Origin: Flavobacterium sp.
GTDB lineage: Bacteria > Bacteroidota > Bacteroidia > Flavobacteriales > Flavobacteriaceae
Reading direction: 5' to 3'
Assembly (NCBI RefSeq): GCF_024305175.1
Contig: NZ_JAMWYY010000010.1
Span: 1 to 64,000 of the forward strand
Length of the DNA: 64,000 nt
In this document: one piece after another, positions 1 to 8,189 of the stretch
Layout of the letters: every line of letters begins with the position of its first letter
How positions within the stretch are numbered: the first letter of the stretch is position 1
The notes under the pieces: generated by a model
What the model was told of the DNA's origin: nothing
Database searches by the model: none
What the model saw: the letters and a program-made list of their open reading frames with translations, nothing else
Program-made: the position numbers and the translations under genes

Positions 1-348
1 CGTGGTAATGCCAGTATGAACCTGCGCGCGCTTATGGATTGGGGAATTATTTATAAAGACTTGAAGCCGGGCGAGCGCAAAGAATACTTTATTGCCGAAA
101 AAGACCTTGACGAACTGGCGGTAAAAATTGCCAAAGAGCGCAGCCGCCGCGAAATTAAGCCTGCCCTTAAAGTGCTTAAAGATGTTTCGAGTGGGGTTAA
201 AGACGATAAATCAGCTGAGGCAAAACATTTTACCAAAAAAACAGGTGAGCTTTATGATTTTGTATTAAAAGCAGATAACATGATAGAGAAAGTTACCGAA
301 ATGAAAGACAACTGGATGGCACGCCTTGTTATGAAGATCATGAGGTAA
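1..348 (+). CDS. GbsR/MarR-family transcriptional regulator, C-terminal part (cut by window edge)
   Basis: The frame is open from base 1 and ends at the TAA at 346-348, so the first part of the gene lies outside the window. The visible 115 residues are charged and helical. They include a stretch ending a winged-helix domain (N-L-R-x-L-x-D-W-G-I-I-Y, then K-P-G-E-R-K-E-Y-F), which in GbsR-type MarR relatives is the wing and dimer-interface region, followed by a long helix rich in Lys and Glu. These proteins are cytoplasmic DNA-binding repressors. It lies about 65 bases upstream of the DCC/TIGR01777 operon in the same direction and may control it. Family call is by motif memory only; a generic wHTH regulator is the alternative. 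Confidence 0.6.
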   Translation, partial: RGNASMNLRALMDWGIIYKDLKPGERKEYFIAEKDLDELAVKIAKERSRREIKPALKVLKDVSSGVKDDKSAEAKHFTKKTGELYDFVLKADNMIEKVTEMKDNWMARLVMKIMR

Positions 349-413
349 AAAATTTAAATATAAATTTCAATTTATTCTGAAAGTTTAATATTTACAAACG
401 CATTTGATTTGAT

Positions 414-1229
414 ATGAAAACACTTGCCAATCAAACCCTTCTATATGATGAAGACTGCCCACTCTGTCAGGCTTATACAGGAGCATTTGTTAAAAACGGT
501 ATGCTCGACAATAAGGGAAGAAAACCTTATTCTGAACTCAATGATAGCGAACTAACCTTTGTAGATGCTGAGAAAGCAGTTAATGAAATTGCCCTGATAG
601 ACCGGGAAAACAATACTGTTACCTATGGCGTTGACAGCCTGATAAAAGTAATAGGAAACTCTTTCCCCATTGTGAGTACTGTCGGGAATATTAAACCGAT
701 AAAATTCTTACTTAAAAAGCTATACTCTTTTATTTCTTATAACCGCAAGGTAATTATTCCCGGTAAAAAGAATAATAATGTACTGCAATGTACGCCTGCT
801 TTCAGCTATCGCTACCGCGTTGCCTTTATACTTTTTGCCACCATAGTAACCGCTGTAACCCTATTTAGTTATACTGCATTACTACCTATCCCGAAAGGGG
901 GTTTTGGCCGCGAGGTAATACTTGCTGCAGGGCAGTTGGGTTTTCAGCTTATTTTTCTGTATAAGCTGGACAATAAAACAATACTAAATTACTTAGGCAA
1001 TGTAATGACGGTTTCTTTGGCAGGTTCTATCGTGTTATTGCCAATTTTATTAATTAACAGCTTCATCACTCTTCCCGAAACAATAAACCTAGCTTGGTTC
1101 GGCATTACAGTAACCTTCATGTTTGCAGAACACTACCGCAGGATTAAAATACTGGAGCTTCCACCCTACTTATGCTTTACATGGGCAGCCTATCGACTGA
1201 TTGCCCTTGCTATAATCTTAAATCCATAG
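414..1229 (+). CDS. DCC-family (DUF393) thiol-disulfide oxidoreductase-like protein with C-terminal membrane segments
   Basis: The N-terminus carries the family signature: L-Y-D-E-D-C-P-L-C with Cys15 and Cys18, a thioredoxin-like CxxC in a DxDCPLC context. Typical DCC proteins are about 130 residues; this one has 271. After residue ~135 there are several hydrophobic segments (about residues 137-160, 163-185, 195-215, 222-240 and 250-268), so it looks like a DCC domain joined to a membrane module. It is first in an operon with a small membrane protein (2-base gap) and a TIGR01777 oxidoreductase. The substrate of the CxxC is unknown. I infer a membrane-associated redox or thiol role; the DCC assignment is firm, the function is not. 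Confidence 0.75.
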   Translation: MKTLANQTLLYDEDCPLCQAYTGAFVKNGMLDNKGRKPYSELNDSELTFVDAEKAVNEIALIDRENNTVTYGVDSLIKVIGNSFPIVSTVGNIKPIKFLLKKLYSFISYNRKVIIPGKKNNNVLQCTPAFSYRYRVAFILFATIVTAVTLFSYTALLPIPKGGFGREVILAAGQLGFQLIFLYKLDNKTILNYLGNVMTVSLAGSIVLLPILLINSFITLPETINLAWFGITVTFMFAEHYRRIKILELPPYLCFTWAAYRLIALAIILNP

Positions 1230-1231
1230 CC

Positions 1232-1585
1232 ATGAAAACACTACATAAAATAAATGTAATAGCTCTAATCACTACTTTACTGCTGTATATCACAGTACTA
1301 TTGGGTATGTATGCACAAATACTTTTGGGGCCACTACAGTTAATTATCGCACTGATAGTCAGCTACAGTTACTATAAAAAGCTTAGCCCACGCCTGCAAA
1401 AAGGGATAATCCTTTACTGGATTGCCGCAGTGACAAGCTTAACCATCACTTACTTTTCATGGCTTGATTATCGGGCAAACGATTTTATTATCATCACACT
1501 GTTTGTTATACCAATGCTCATTGCCTGTTATTTTGCGAGGTTAACCTATTGCATTACAAAATACTTAAACATTACACAACCATGA
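1232..1585 (+). CDS. Small multi-pass membrane protein, unknown function
   Basis: A 117-residue protein, mostly hydrophobic, with about four predicted transmembrane segments (roughly residues 7-27, 29-45, 57-77 and 82-105). The frame is open further upstream, but that would overlap the DCC gene; the ATG at 1232, two bases after the DCC stop, is the natural operon start. Its stop overlaps the next gene's start as ATGA at 1582-1585, which indicates translational coupling. I do not recognise a family. Position between the DCC protein and the TIGR01777 oxidoreductase suggests it works with them at the membrane. Confidence 0.7.
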   Translation: MKTLHKINVIALITTLLLYITVLLGMYAQILLGPLQLIIALIVSYSYYKKLSPRLQKGIILYWIAAVTSLTITYFSWLDYRANDFIIITLFVIPMLIACYFARLTYCITKYLNITQP

Positions 1586-2484
1586 AAAAAATAGTCATCG
1601 CCGCAGGCACAGGTTTTTTAGGGCAGGTGCTTGTAAACCATTTTAAAGACAGGGTTACAGATATTGTAGTCCTAACCCGGGGCAAAGCAAATGCATCAGG
1701 TAATGTGCGTTATATAAACTGGGATGCTAAAACCATGACAGGGTGGCAAAGTGAACTGGAAGGAGCCGACGCACTCATAAATTTAGCAGGCAAATCGGTA
1801 GATTGCCGCTATAACGAGCGCAACAAAAGCGAGATAATGGCCTCTCGGGTTGATAGTACAACATTGCTAAATAAGGCAGTGCTTGGCTGTAAAAAGCCGC
1901 CTGCGCACTGGCTTAACTCAAGTACTGCAACCATATACCGGCACAGCTTAGACAAGCAGATGGATGAGGAAACGGGCGAAACAGGGTTTGACTTTTCTAT
2001 GAATGTTGCCAAAATGTGGGAGCGTGCCTTTTTTATGACTGAAACTCCCAAGACTTTGAAAACTGCCTTACGCACTTCTATAGTTTTAGGCAAAAAAGGT
2101 GGCGCCTACCCTATACTAAAACGGTTAGCACAAATTGGCTTCGGCGGCAGACAGGGAAACGGCAGGCAGTTTGTAGGCTGGATTCATGAGCAAGATTTTG
2201 CACGGGCTGTTGAATTTATACTTGAAAAGCAAATGCAGGGCGTGGTAAACATAGTTTCACCTGCACCAACACGCAATGCCGATTTTATGAAGGCTGTACG
2301 CAAACAAGTGAACATGCCTTTTGGTATTCCGCTAAGTAAAAATTTATTAGAGGTTGGTGCAGCAATTATTGGCACAGAAACAGAACTGATACTAAAAAGC
2401 CGTAATGTTATTCCGGCAAGGCTGCAACAGGCAGGGTTTCAATTCAAATATAGCAACCTGCATGATGCGTTAGGCAATCTCTAA
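1582..2484 (+). CDS. TIGR01777-family NAD(P)-dependent epimerase/oxidoreductase
   Basis: A 300-residue extended SDR. The nucleotide-binding turn near the N-terminus is A-G-T-G-F-L-G, followed by features of the TIGR01777/YfcH family: an N-L-A-G-K-S-V strand end, the S-S-T-A-T-I-Y active-site strand, R-x-S-I-V-L-G-K-x-G-G-A, and G-W-I-H-x-x-D. I chose the ATG at 1582 because it overlaps the preceding stop (ATGA) and begins right at the first beta strand; an upstream ATG in frame would lie inside the previous gene. The reaction is unknown for most of this family. Its 3' end overlaps the convergent membrane gene by four bases. Confidence 0.85.
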   Translation: MKKIVIAAGTGFLGQVLVNHFKDRVTDIVVLTRGKANASGNVRYINWDAKTMTGWQSELEGADALINLAGKSVDCRYNERNKSEIMASRVDSTTLLNKAVLGCKKPPAHWLNSSTATIYRHSLDKQMDEETGETGFDFSMNVAKMWERAFFMTETPKTLKTALRTSIVLGKKGGAYPILKRLAQIGFGGRQGNGRQFVGWIHEQDFARAVEFILEKQMQGVVNIVSPAPTRNADFMKAVRKQVNMPFGIPLSKNLLEVGAAIIGTETELILKSRNVIPARLQQAGFQFKYSNLHDALGNL

Positions 2485-3299
2485 AAATGCGAAACAAGCA
2501 ATACCAGCCCAAGCCAGAAAATAGGAATACTCTCTACCCAGAATAACGTATAGTATTTTGGCCTTTCCGGTGTTGCATAAAGAGTAAATAAGGCAGTTGC
2601 CACTACAAGAACCACATTTACAGCCAACTGTTTTGCATCAACATCTGTTTTAAAGAATTCAAGGCAGTAAAAAAGGATTAGCAATATAATATTGACCTTT
2701 TTAGTATTCCTTACACCTATGCGCTGGGGTACCGTTTTTAGGAGCGGGTCGTCTTCCTTAGAGTCTATTATCTCAAAGACCAGGATAAGGATTATTACCA
2801 GTGCAAACCGCTGCACAAATTTAAGCAGCACATCTTGAGTGATGGCAACACCGGCATTAAGCAGCGGAAGCAGCGTTGTTATACCTGCCCAGCAAAGCGC
2901 TACCATATAAATCTTGATACCGGTCCAGTTGCGCATGTTCTTGCGGTTCGGGAAAAAAGGTACGGTATAAAGCAATGTAAGCCCGAAAAAGAACAATCCC
3001 CAAAGCTGTGCCGGCCTTGTTAACATTAAAAAGCTTATGCCTGCACCAATACCTGCAACAACAGTTATAACAGCATATAGCTTTACCTGAGTGCTTATCG
3101 GTTTGCGGTGGCGGAAAAGGCTTTCATATTTTACAAAATTATATCCGGCAACCGTTCCGCAAAAAGCAAAACATGCCGCAATACTATCAAAGGGCAGGGC
3201 AAACATATGCAGCGTCATAAGTGTAAGTGCCAGTACGGCAAAAGCCACATGTATGCTGCCGTGTATGTAAATGCCGAATAGCCTGCGCAGTGCCTTCAT
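2481..3299 (-). CDS. UbiA-like multi-pass membrane protein
   Basis: A 272-residue protein with eight or nine hydrophobic helices. Two polar patches sit where UbiA prenyltransferases carry their Asp-rich motifs: Y-N-F-V-K-Y in the first half and D-S-K-E-D-D-P followed by V-P-Q-R-I-G-V-R in the second. The second resembles the UbiA DxxxD loop; the first lacks the canonical NDxxDxxxD. So it is either a divergent UbiA-superfamily enzyme (prenyl transfer to an aromatic or lipid acceptor in the inner membrane) or a non-catalytic relative. The frame starts with a GTG at 3302, but the ATG at 3299 is preferred. It converges with the TIGR01777 gene and is divergent from gcvP. Confidence 0.5.
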   Translation of the reverse strand: MKALRRLFGIYIHGSIHVAFAVLALTLMTLHMFALPFDSIAACFAFCGTVAGYNFVKYESLFRHRKPISTQVKLYAVITVVAGIGAGISFLMLTRPAQLWGLFFFGLTLLYTVPFFPNRKNMRNWTGIKIYMVALCWAGITTLLPLLNAGVAITQDVLLKFVQRFALVIILILVFEIIDSKEDDPLLKTVPQRIGVRNTKKVNIILLILFYCLEFFKTDVDAKQLAVNVVLVVATALFTLYATPERPKYYTLFWVESIPIFWLGLVLLVSHF

Positions 3300-3396
3300 C
3301 ACATAAAAATAATCAATGTGTTAAAAGTAATTGTTTTACAATGAAAAATTCACAAAATACAGCCCCGAAACAGATTTTAATTTGAAGATAAATAAT

Positions 3397-3404
3397 TACT
3401 TTTG
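3397..3404 (+). promoter_or_regulatory. Candidate gcvP promoter, -7 box
   Basis: TACTTTTG fits the Bacteroidetes -7 consensus TAnnTTTG and lies 26 bases before the gcvP ATG, predicting a leader of about 20 bases. No good TTG is present 17-22 bases upstream, so only the -7 element is supported. Confidence 0.5.
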
Positions 3405-3430
3405 TGCCTTTAAAACACGCAACGAATTTT

Positions 3431-6280
3431 ATGAGAACAGATGCTTTTGCTTTAAGACACATTGGCCCGAGGGAAAGCGACCTTGAGCATATGCTTGGTG
3501 TTATTGGTGCAGAATCTATAGACCAGCTTATATATGAAACCCTGCCGGATGATATCCGCCTTAAGGAGCCATTAAAGCTGGATCCTGCCATGACGGAATT
3601 TGAGTACATGAACCATATAAGGGAACTGGGCGGCAAAAACAAAATATACAGGTCTTACATTGGCCTTGGGTACCACTCTACCATAGTGCCCGGCCCGATA
3701 CAACGTAACATTTTCGAAAACCCGGGCTGGTATACAGCTTATACACCATATCAGGCTGAAATAGCACAGGGAAGGCTTGAAGCACTCCTAAACTTCCAGA
3801 CTACGGTAATAGAGCTTACCGGAATGGAAATAGCAAATGCTTCGTTACTTGACGAGGGTACTTCGGCTGCCGAAGCTATGGCACTTTTATTTGATGTGCG
3901 TACCCGCGACCAGAAAAAAAATAACGCAAACAAATTTTTTGTTTCGGAGGAGATACTTCCGCAAACACTTAGTGTGCTGCAAACACGCTCTACCCCTATC
4001 GGTGTTGAGCTTGTAGTAGGCAACCATGAAGAGTTTGATTTTTCTGAAGAATATTTCGGAGCCATACTGCAATATCCGGGTAAATTCGGGCAAGTATATG
4101 ACTATGCTTCATTTATAGCAAAAGCAAAAGCAAAAGATATTAAAACAGCAGTAGCTGCCGATATATTAAGCCTTGTTAAGCTAACGCCTCCGGGAGAGCT
4201 TGGCGCCGATGTTGTAGTAGGAACTACACAGCGTTTTGGCATACCTATGGGCTATGGCGGACCTCATGCGGCGTTCTTTGCCACTAAAGAAGAATACAAA
4301 CGCAGCATGCCCGGCAGGATTATAGGTGTAACTATTGATGCCAACGGTAACCGTGCACTGCGCATGGCACTGCAAACTCGCGAGCAGCACATTAAACGCG
4401 AAAAGGCTACCTCAAACATTTGTACTGCGCAGGTACTGCTTGCCGTAATGGCAGGTATGTATGCCGTATATCATGGGCCAAAAGGGCTTAATTATATAGC
4501 CGATAAAGTGCACCGCTCTGCGGTAACTACTGCCGATGCGCTTAATAAACTTGGCGTATATCAGGTAAACACAGCGTTTTTTGACACTATAGTTGTAAAA
4601 GCTGATGTTGCAAAAGTGCAGCCTGCTGCCGAAGCAAAACAAATAAACTTTTATTATGTAGACAGGGAAACCATCTCGATTTCATTTAACGAAACCACTT
4701 CCCTTAAAGATATTAACGACATAATTTCAGTGTTTGCTACAGCAGACGGAAAAGAAGCCGATGTTATTACCAAATTACTGGACGAAACGGCAATACCAGG
4801 ATCTGTTCAGCGCACCAGCGATTTCCTTAAGCATGAGGTATTCAACAAATACCACTCGGAAACAGCTTTAATGCGTTACATTAAGATGCTGGAGCGTAAA
4901 GACCTTGCGCTTAACCATTCTATGATATCGCTTGGCTCTTGCACCATGAAGCTGAATGCGGCTACCGAGATGCTTCCGCTAAGCTTACCGTACTGGAACA
5001 GTATCCACCCGTTTGCCCCTGTAGAACAGGCAGAAGGCTACCAGATAATGCTTAAAAAACTGGAAGAGCAGTTAAACGTTATTACCGGTTTTGCAGGTAC
5101 TACCCTACAACCAAACTCAGGCGCTCAGGGTGAGTATGCAGGGCTTATGGTTATACGCGCCTATCACCAGTCGCGTGGCGACCACCACAGGGATATTGCC
5201 CTTATACCGGCATCGGCACACGGAACCAACCCGGCTACCGCTACTATGGCAGGTATGCAGGTAGTGGTTACCAAAACATCTGAAAACGGAAATATAGATG
5301 TAGATGACCTTAGGGCTAAAGCAGAGCAATATAAAGACAGGCTTGCCTGCCTTATGGTAACCTATCCTTCTACACATGGCGTGTATGAAGCATCTATTAA
5401 AGAAATAACCAAAATAGTTCACGATAACGGCGGACAGGTGTATATGGACGGCGCTAACATGAATGCCCAGGTAGGGCTTACCAACCCTGCTACCATTGGC
5501 GCAGATGTTTGCCACCTTAACCTGCACAAAACATTTGCCATACCACACGGTGGCGGCGGCCCCGGTGTTGGCCCTATATGCGTGGCAGAGCACCTTGTGC
5601 CTTTCCTGCCTACAAACCCTGTAATACCAACAGGCGGCAGCAATGCCATTACGGCAATTTCGGCTGCACCATGGGGTTCTGCGCTTGTTTGCCTAATTTC
5701 TTACGGCTACATAACCATGCTTGGCGAAGAAGGCTTAACAATGTCTACCAAATATGCTATTGCCAATGCCAACTATATAAAAGAAAGGCTAAAAGGCCAC
5801 TACGAAACCCTTTATACAGGTGAAATGGGCAGGGCTGCACACGAAATGATCATTGAGTGCCGTCCGTTCAAGCAAAAAGGTATTGAAGTTACCGATATTG
5901 CCAAGAGGCTTATGGACTATGGCTTCCATGCACCAACGGTATCTTTCCCTGTAGCCGGAACACTGATGATAGAGCCTACAGAGAGTGAGAACCTTGAGGA
6001 ACTTGACCGTTTTTGCGATGCGATGATTGCCATCCGTAAAGAAATTGAGGAAGTTACCGCAGAGGATAAAGAAAACGTACTGAAAAATGCACCGCATACA
6101 CTTGCAATGCTGACCACTGACAACTGGACACTTCCGTACACAAGGGAAAAAGCGGCATTCCCGCTGGATTACCTTCACGAAAATAAGTTCTGGCCATCAG
6201 TACGCAGAGTAGATGATGCCTATGGCGACCGAAACCTGGTTTGCTCCTGCGCGCCCATTGAGGCGTATATGGAAAGTTAA
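3431..6280 (+). CDS. gcvP: Glycine dehydrogenase (decarboxylating), P protein of the glycine cleavage system
   Basis: The 949-residue product has the length of a single-chain P protein, which decarboxylates glycine with PLP and passes the aminomethyl group to lipoylated H protein in the cytoplasm. Seen: the N-terminal F-A-x-R-H-I-G-P motif, Y-H-S-T-I-V-P and G-W-Y-T-A-Y-T-P-Y-Q-x-E early on, and the PLP-binding segment N-L-H-K-T-F followed by an H-G-G-G-G-P-G glycine loop, with the Schiff-base lysine at residue 700. I start at the ATG at 3431: the longer frame begins with a GTG inside the -7 promoter box, and the family begins at M-R-T-D-x-F. gcvT and gcvH are not nearby, as is usual in Flavobacteriia. 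A terminator follows. Confidence 0.97.
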   Translation: MRTDAFALRHIGPRESDLEHMLGVIGAESIDQLIYETLPDDIRLKEPLKLDPAMTEFEYMNHIRELGGKNKIYRSYIGLGYHSTIVPGPIQRNIFENPGWYTAYTPYQAEIAQGRLEALLNFQTTVIELTGMEIANASLLDEGTSAAEAMALLFDVRTRDQKKNNANKFFVSEEILPQTLSVLQTRSTPIGVELVVGNHEEFDFSEEYFGAILQYPGKFGQVYDYASFIAKAKAKDIKTAVAADILSLVKLTPPGELGADVVVGTTQRFGIPMGYGGPHAAFFATKEEYKRSMPGRIIGVTIDANGNRALRMALQTREQHIKREKATSNICTAQVLLAVMAGMYAVYHGPKGLNYIADKVHRSAVTTADALNKLGVYQVNTAFFDTIVVKADVAKVQPAAEAKQINFYYVDRETISISFNETTSLKDINDIISVFATADGKEADVITKLLDETAIPGSVQRTSDFLKHEVFNKYHSETALMRYIKMLERKDLALNHSMISLGSCTMKLNAATEMLPLSLPYWNSIHPFAPVEQAEGYQIMLKKLEEQLNVITGFAGTTLQPNSGAQGEYAGLMVIRAYHQSRGDHHRDIALIPASAHGTNPATATMAGMQVVVTKTSENGNIDVDDLRAKAEQYKDRLACLMVTYPSTHGVYEASIKEITKIVHDNGGQVYMDGANMNAQVGLTNPATIGADVCHLNLHKTFAIPHGGGGPGVGPICVAEHLVPFLPTNPVIPTGGSNAITAISAAPWGSALVCLISYGYITMLGEEGLTMSTKYAIANANYIKERLKGHYETLYTGEMGRAAHEMIIECRPFKQKGIEVTDIAKRLMDYGFHAPTVSFPVAGTLMIEPTESENLEELDRFCDAMIAIRKEIEEVTAEDKENVLKNAPHTLAMLTTDNWTLPYTREKAAFPLDYLHENKFWPSVRRVDDAYGDRNLVCSCAPIEAYMES

Positions 6281-6297
6281 ATCTATTAGAATATTGA

Positions 6298-6321
6298 AAG
6301 CTGCCTTATGGCAGCTTTTTT
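6298..6321 (+). terminator. Rho-independent terminator after gcvP
   Basis: AAGCTGCC, a four-base loop, then GGCAGCTT, followed by further T residues. The perfect 8-bp stem starts 17 bases after the gcvP stop. Confidence 0.9.
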
Positions 6322-6348
6322 ATTAAAATAAAATTATATGTCTATATA

Positions 6349-6615
6349 ATGGAAATAATACTTGAAGGCAATAAATTAAAAACTGCTGAAGATTTTCAAG
6401 CGGAAATAAAACACATTTTAAAACTGCCTGATTATTATGGCAGAAATCTCGATGCTTTATGGGATTGTTTAAACGAAATTGAAATGCCACTAACATTAGT
6501 TTGGAAAAATTTCGAAATTAGTAGAACAAACATAGAAGCTTACGTAGACAAAATTTTACTTCTATTTAAAGAAGCTGAAAATGAAATCTATGGTTTTAAA
6601 ATAAGACTCTTATAA
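6349..6615 (+). CDS. Barstar-family protein (ribonuclease inhibitor-like), orphan
   Basis: An 88-residue acidic protein with the size and core signature of barstar: L-P-D-Y-Y-G-R-N-L-D-A-L-W-D-C-L at residues ~28-42, the helix-2 region that plugs the barnase active site, then a predicted beta-alpha-beta end. Barstars neutralise secreted or toxic RNases in the cytoplasm. No barnase-like or other toxin gene lies next to it, so it is an orphan: an immunity protein against toxins from neighbours, or a housekeeping barstar-like protein. The codons are more AT-rich than in gcvP, hinting at later acquisition. It begins right after the gcvP terminator and is followed, 21 bases on, by the haemoglobin gene. 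Confidence 0.8.
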   Translation: MEIILEGNKLKTAEDFQAEIKHILKLPDYYGRNLDALWDCLNEIEMPLTLVWKNFEISRTNIEAYVDKILLLFKEAENEIYGFKIRLL

Positions 6616-6636
6616 CCAATTTTAATTAATTCAACC

Positions 6637-7008
6637 ATGCACGACATAAAAACCCGCGACGACCTTTTGCTGCTGATGCGTGCCTTTTACGGCAGGCTGC
6701 TTGCCGACCCTGCCATAAGCTATATCTTTACTGAGATTGCTAAAATTGACCTTGAAGCGCACCTGCCACACCTTGCTGATTTTTGGGAACAAACTTTGTT
6801 TTACACAGGCGGCTATAAAAAGAATGTTTTGCAGATTCATTTAGACCTCAACGCAAAAGAACAGCTAACTGCACAACATTTTGAAATCTGGCTGAATCAT
6901 TTTTATGCTGCTACAGATAAAAACTTTACCGGAGCTAATTCAGAAAGAATCAAAACTAGGGCTGCATCTATAGCTACAGTTATGAAAATAAAATTATCAG
7001 AGACTTAA
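6637..7008 (+). CDS. Truncated haemoglobin, group III-like
   Basis: A 123-residue protein of truncated-globin size. Seen: an N-terminal helix with F-Y-G-R-L-L-A-D-P-x-I-S-Y-I-F, H-L-P-x-L-x-D-F-W-E-Q-T-L, a histidine in I-H-L-D-L-N that is the likely proximal haem ligand, and L-T-x-x-H-F-E-I-W-L-N-H-F, the helix typical of group III truncated globins. Such proteins bind haem in the cytoplasm and are linked to O2/NO chemistry, though group III roles are poorly defined. It stands alone between the barstar and the KAS III gene; no regulator or partner is obvious. Confidence 0.88.
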   Translation: MHDIKTRDDLLLLMRAFYGRLLADPAISYIFTEIAKIDLEAHLPHLADFWEQTLFYTGGYKKNVLQIHLDLNAKEQLTAQHFEIWLNHFYAATDKNFTGANSERIKTRAASIATVMKIKLSET

Positions 7009-7126
7009 ATTGCGAAATATTTAACTTATGAAGCCATCTTTAAAATATAAAATAATTATTATGCCTGCATAGCATTTTGCGTTTGTTGCTGTAATATTAT
7101 TAGTTAACTTAGCTAAAAAGTAAAGT

Positions 7127-8185
7127 ATGAATATCAGGATAACAGGCAGCGGAAGCTACATCCCGAATACAATAGTAACCAATCTGGAATTTGCAAAGCA
7201 TTCTTTTTATGACGAGGCTGGCTTGCCCCTTAACTACAGTAATGAAGTTGTTGCAGAAAAATTTAAACAGATTACGGGAATAGAAGAACGCCGTTATGCT
7301 GATGATGATATGGTTACTTCTGATATTGCTTACTTGGCTGCCCAAAGGGCAATAGATGATGCCAATATTGATAAAGAAACGATAGATTATATTGTATTTG
7401 CGCATAATTTTGGTAATGTGAAAAGTGGTGCAATACAGTCGGATATGGTACCAAGCCTTGCTACCCGCGTTAAGCACAGCCTTGGCATTAAAAACCCCAA
7501 ATGTGTGGCTTATGACATATTATTTGGCTGCCCCGGGTGGGTAGAGGGTGTAATACAGGCCCAGGCTTATATTAAGGCAGGCATGGCAAAACGATGCCTT
7601 GTTATAGGCGCCGAAACATTATCCCGGGTGGTAGACCCACATGATCGCGACAGCATGATATACAGCGATGGTGCCGGGGCAACTATAATAGAAGCAACCG
7701 ATGAACCGGGCGGAATACTGGCACACGAATCGGCTTCCTATACACATGCTGAGGCCTATTTTCTGTTTTTTGGTAATTCTTATAATAAAGAGCTGCATCC
7801 TGATGTGCGCTACATAAAAATGTATGGCCGTAAAATATATGAATTTGCCTTAAACCATGTGCCTCAGGCTATGAAAGAATGCCTTGACAAAAGTGGCATT
7901 GCCATAGATGAGGTTACGAAAGTGCTGATACACCAGGCAAACGAAAAAATGGATGAAGCTATTATTCACCGCTTTTTTAAACTATATGACAGAACCCCGC
8001 CTGAGGGTGTTATGCCTATGAGCATACACAAACTGGGCAACAGTAGCGTTGCTACCATACCCACACTATACGACCTTCTGATAAAACACCAAATAGATAA
8101 CCAGGAAATAAACAAAGGCGATGTATTACTTTTTGCCTCTGTAGGTGCAGGCATGAACATAAATGCTTTTGTTTACAGGGTATAA
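7127..8185 (+). CDS. 3-oxoacyl-ACP synthase III-like enzyme (KAS III / FabH family)
   Basis: A 352-residue thiolase-fold enzyme with the complete KAS III triad: Cys135 in F-G-C-P-G-W, His269 in I-H-Q-A-N, and Asn305 in G-N-S-S-V-A-T. It also has the D-G-A-G-A segment and the C-terminal G-A-G-M-x-x-x-A-F strand. KAS III enzymes condense a starter acyl-CoA with malonyl-ACP in fatty-acid or secondary-lipid synthesis. It is about 30 residues longer than housekeeping FabH, with an insertion near residues 25-45, so I read it as a FabH paralogue with a special starter or acceptor and give no gene symbol. It converges with the flippase gene and has no fatty-acid genes around it. Confidence 0.88.
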   Translation: MNIRITGSGSYIPNTIVTNLEFAKHSFYDEAGLPLNYSNEVVAEKFKQITGIEERRYADDDMVTSDIAYLAAQRAIDDANIDKETIDYIVFAHNFGNVKSGAIQSDMVPSLATRVKHSLGIKNPKCVAYDILFGCPGWVEGVIQAQAYIKAGMAKRCLVIGAETLSRVVDPHDRDSMIYSDGAGATIIEATDEPGGILAHESASYTHAEAYFLFFGNSYNKELHPDVRYIKMYGRKIYEFALNHVPQAMKECLDKSGIAIDEVTKVLIHQANEKMDEAIIHRFFKLYDRTPPEGVMPMSIHKLGNSSVATIPTLYDLLIKHQIDNQEINKGDVLLFASVGAGMNINAFVYRV

Positions 8186-8189
8186 GGCC

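Noticed and set aside
3303..3430. Glycine riboswitch upstream of gcvP
   Set aside because: The space between the -7 box and the ATG is about 26 bases, too short for an aptamer, and no expected conserved segments are visible.
5117..5593. 158-residue minus-strand frame inside gcvP
   Set aside because: It lies wholly within gcvP, has an unusual His/Cys/Tyr composition typical of an antisense shadow and no promoter.
6640..6840. Minus-strand 69-residue frame opposite the truncated haemoglobin
   Set aside because: The plus frame is a clear globin with family motifs; the opposite frame is a shadow.
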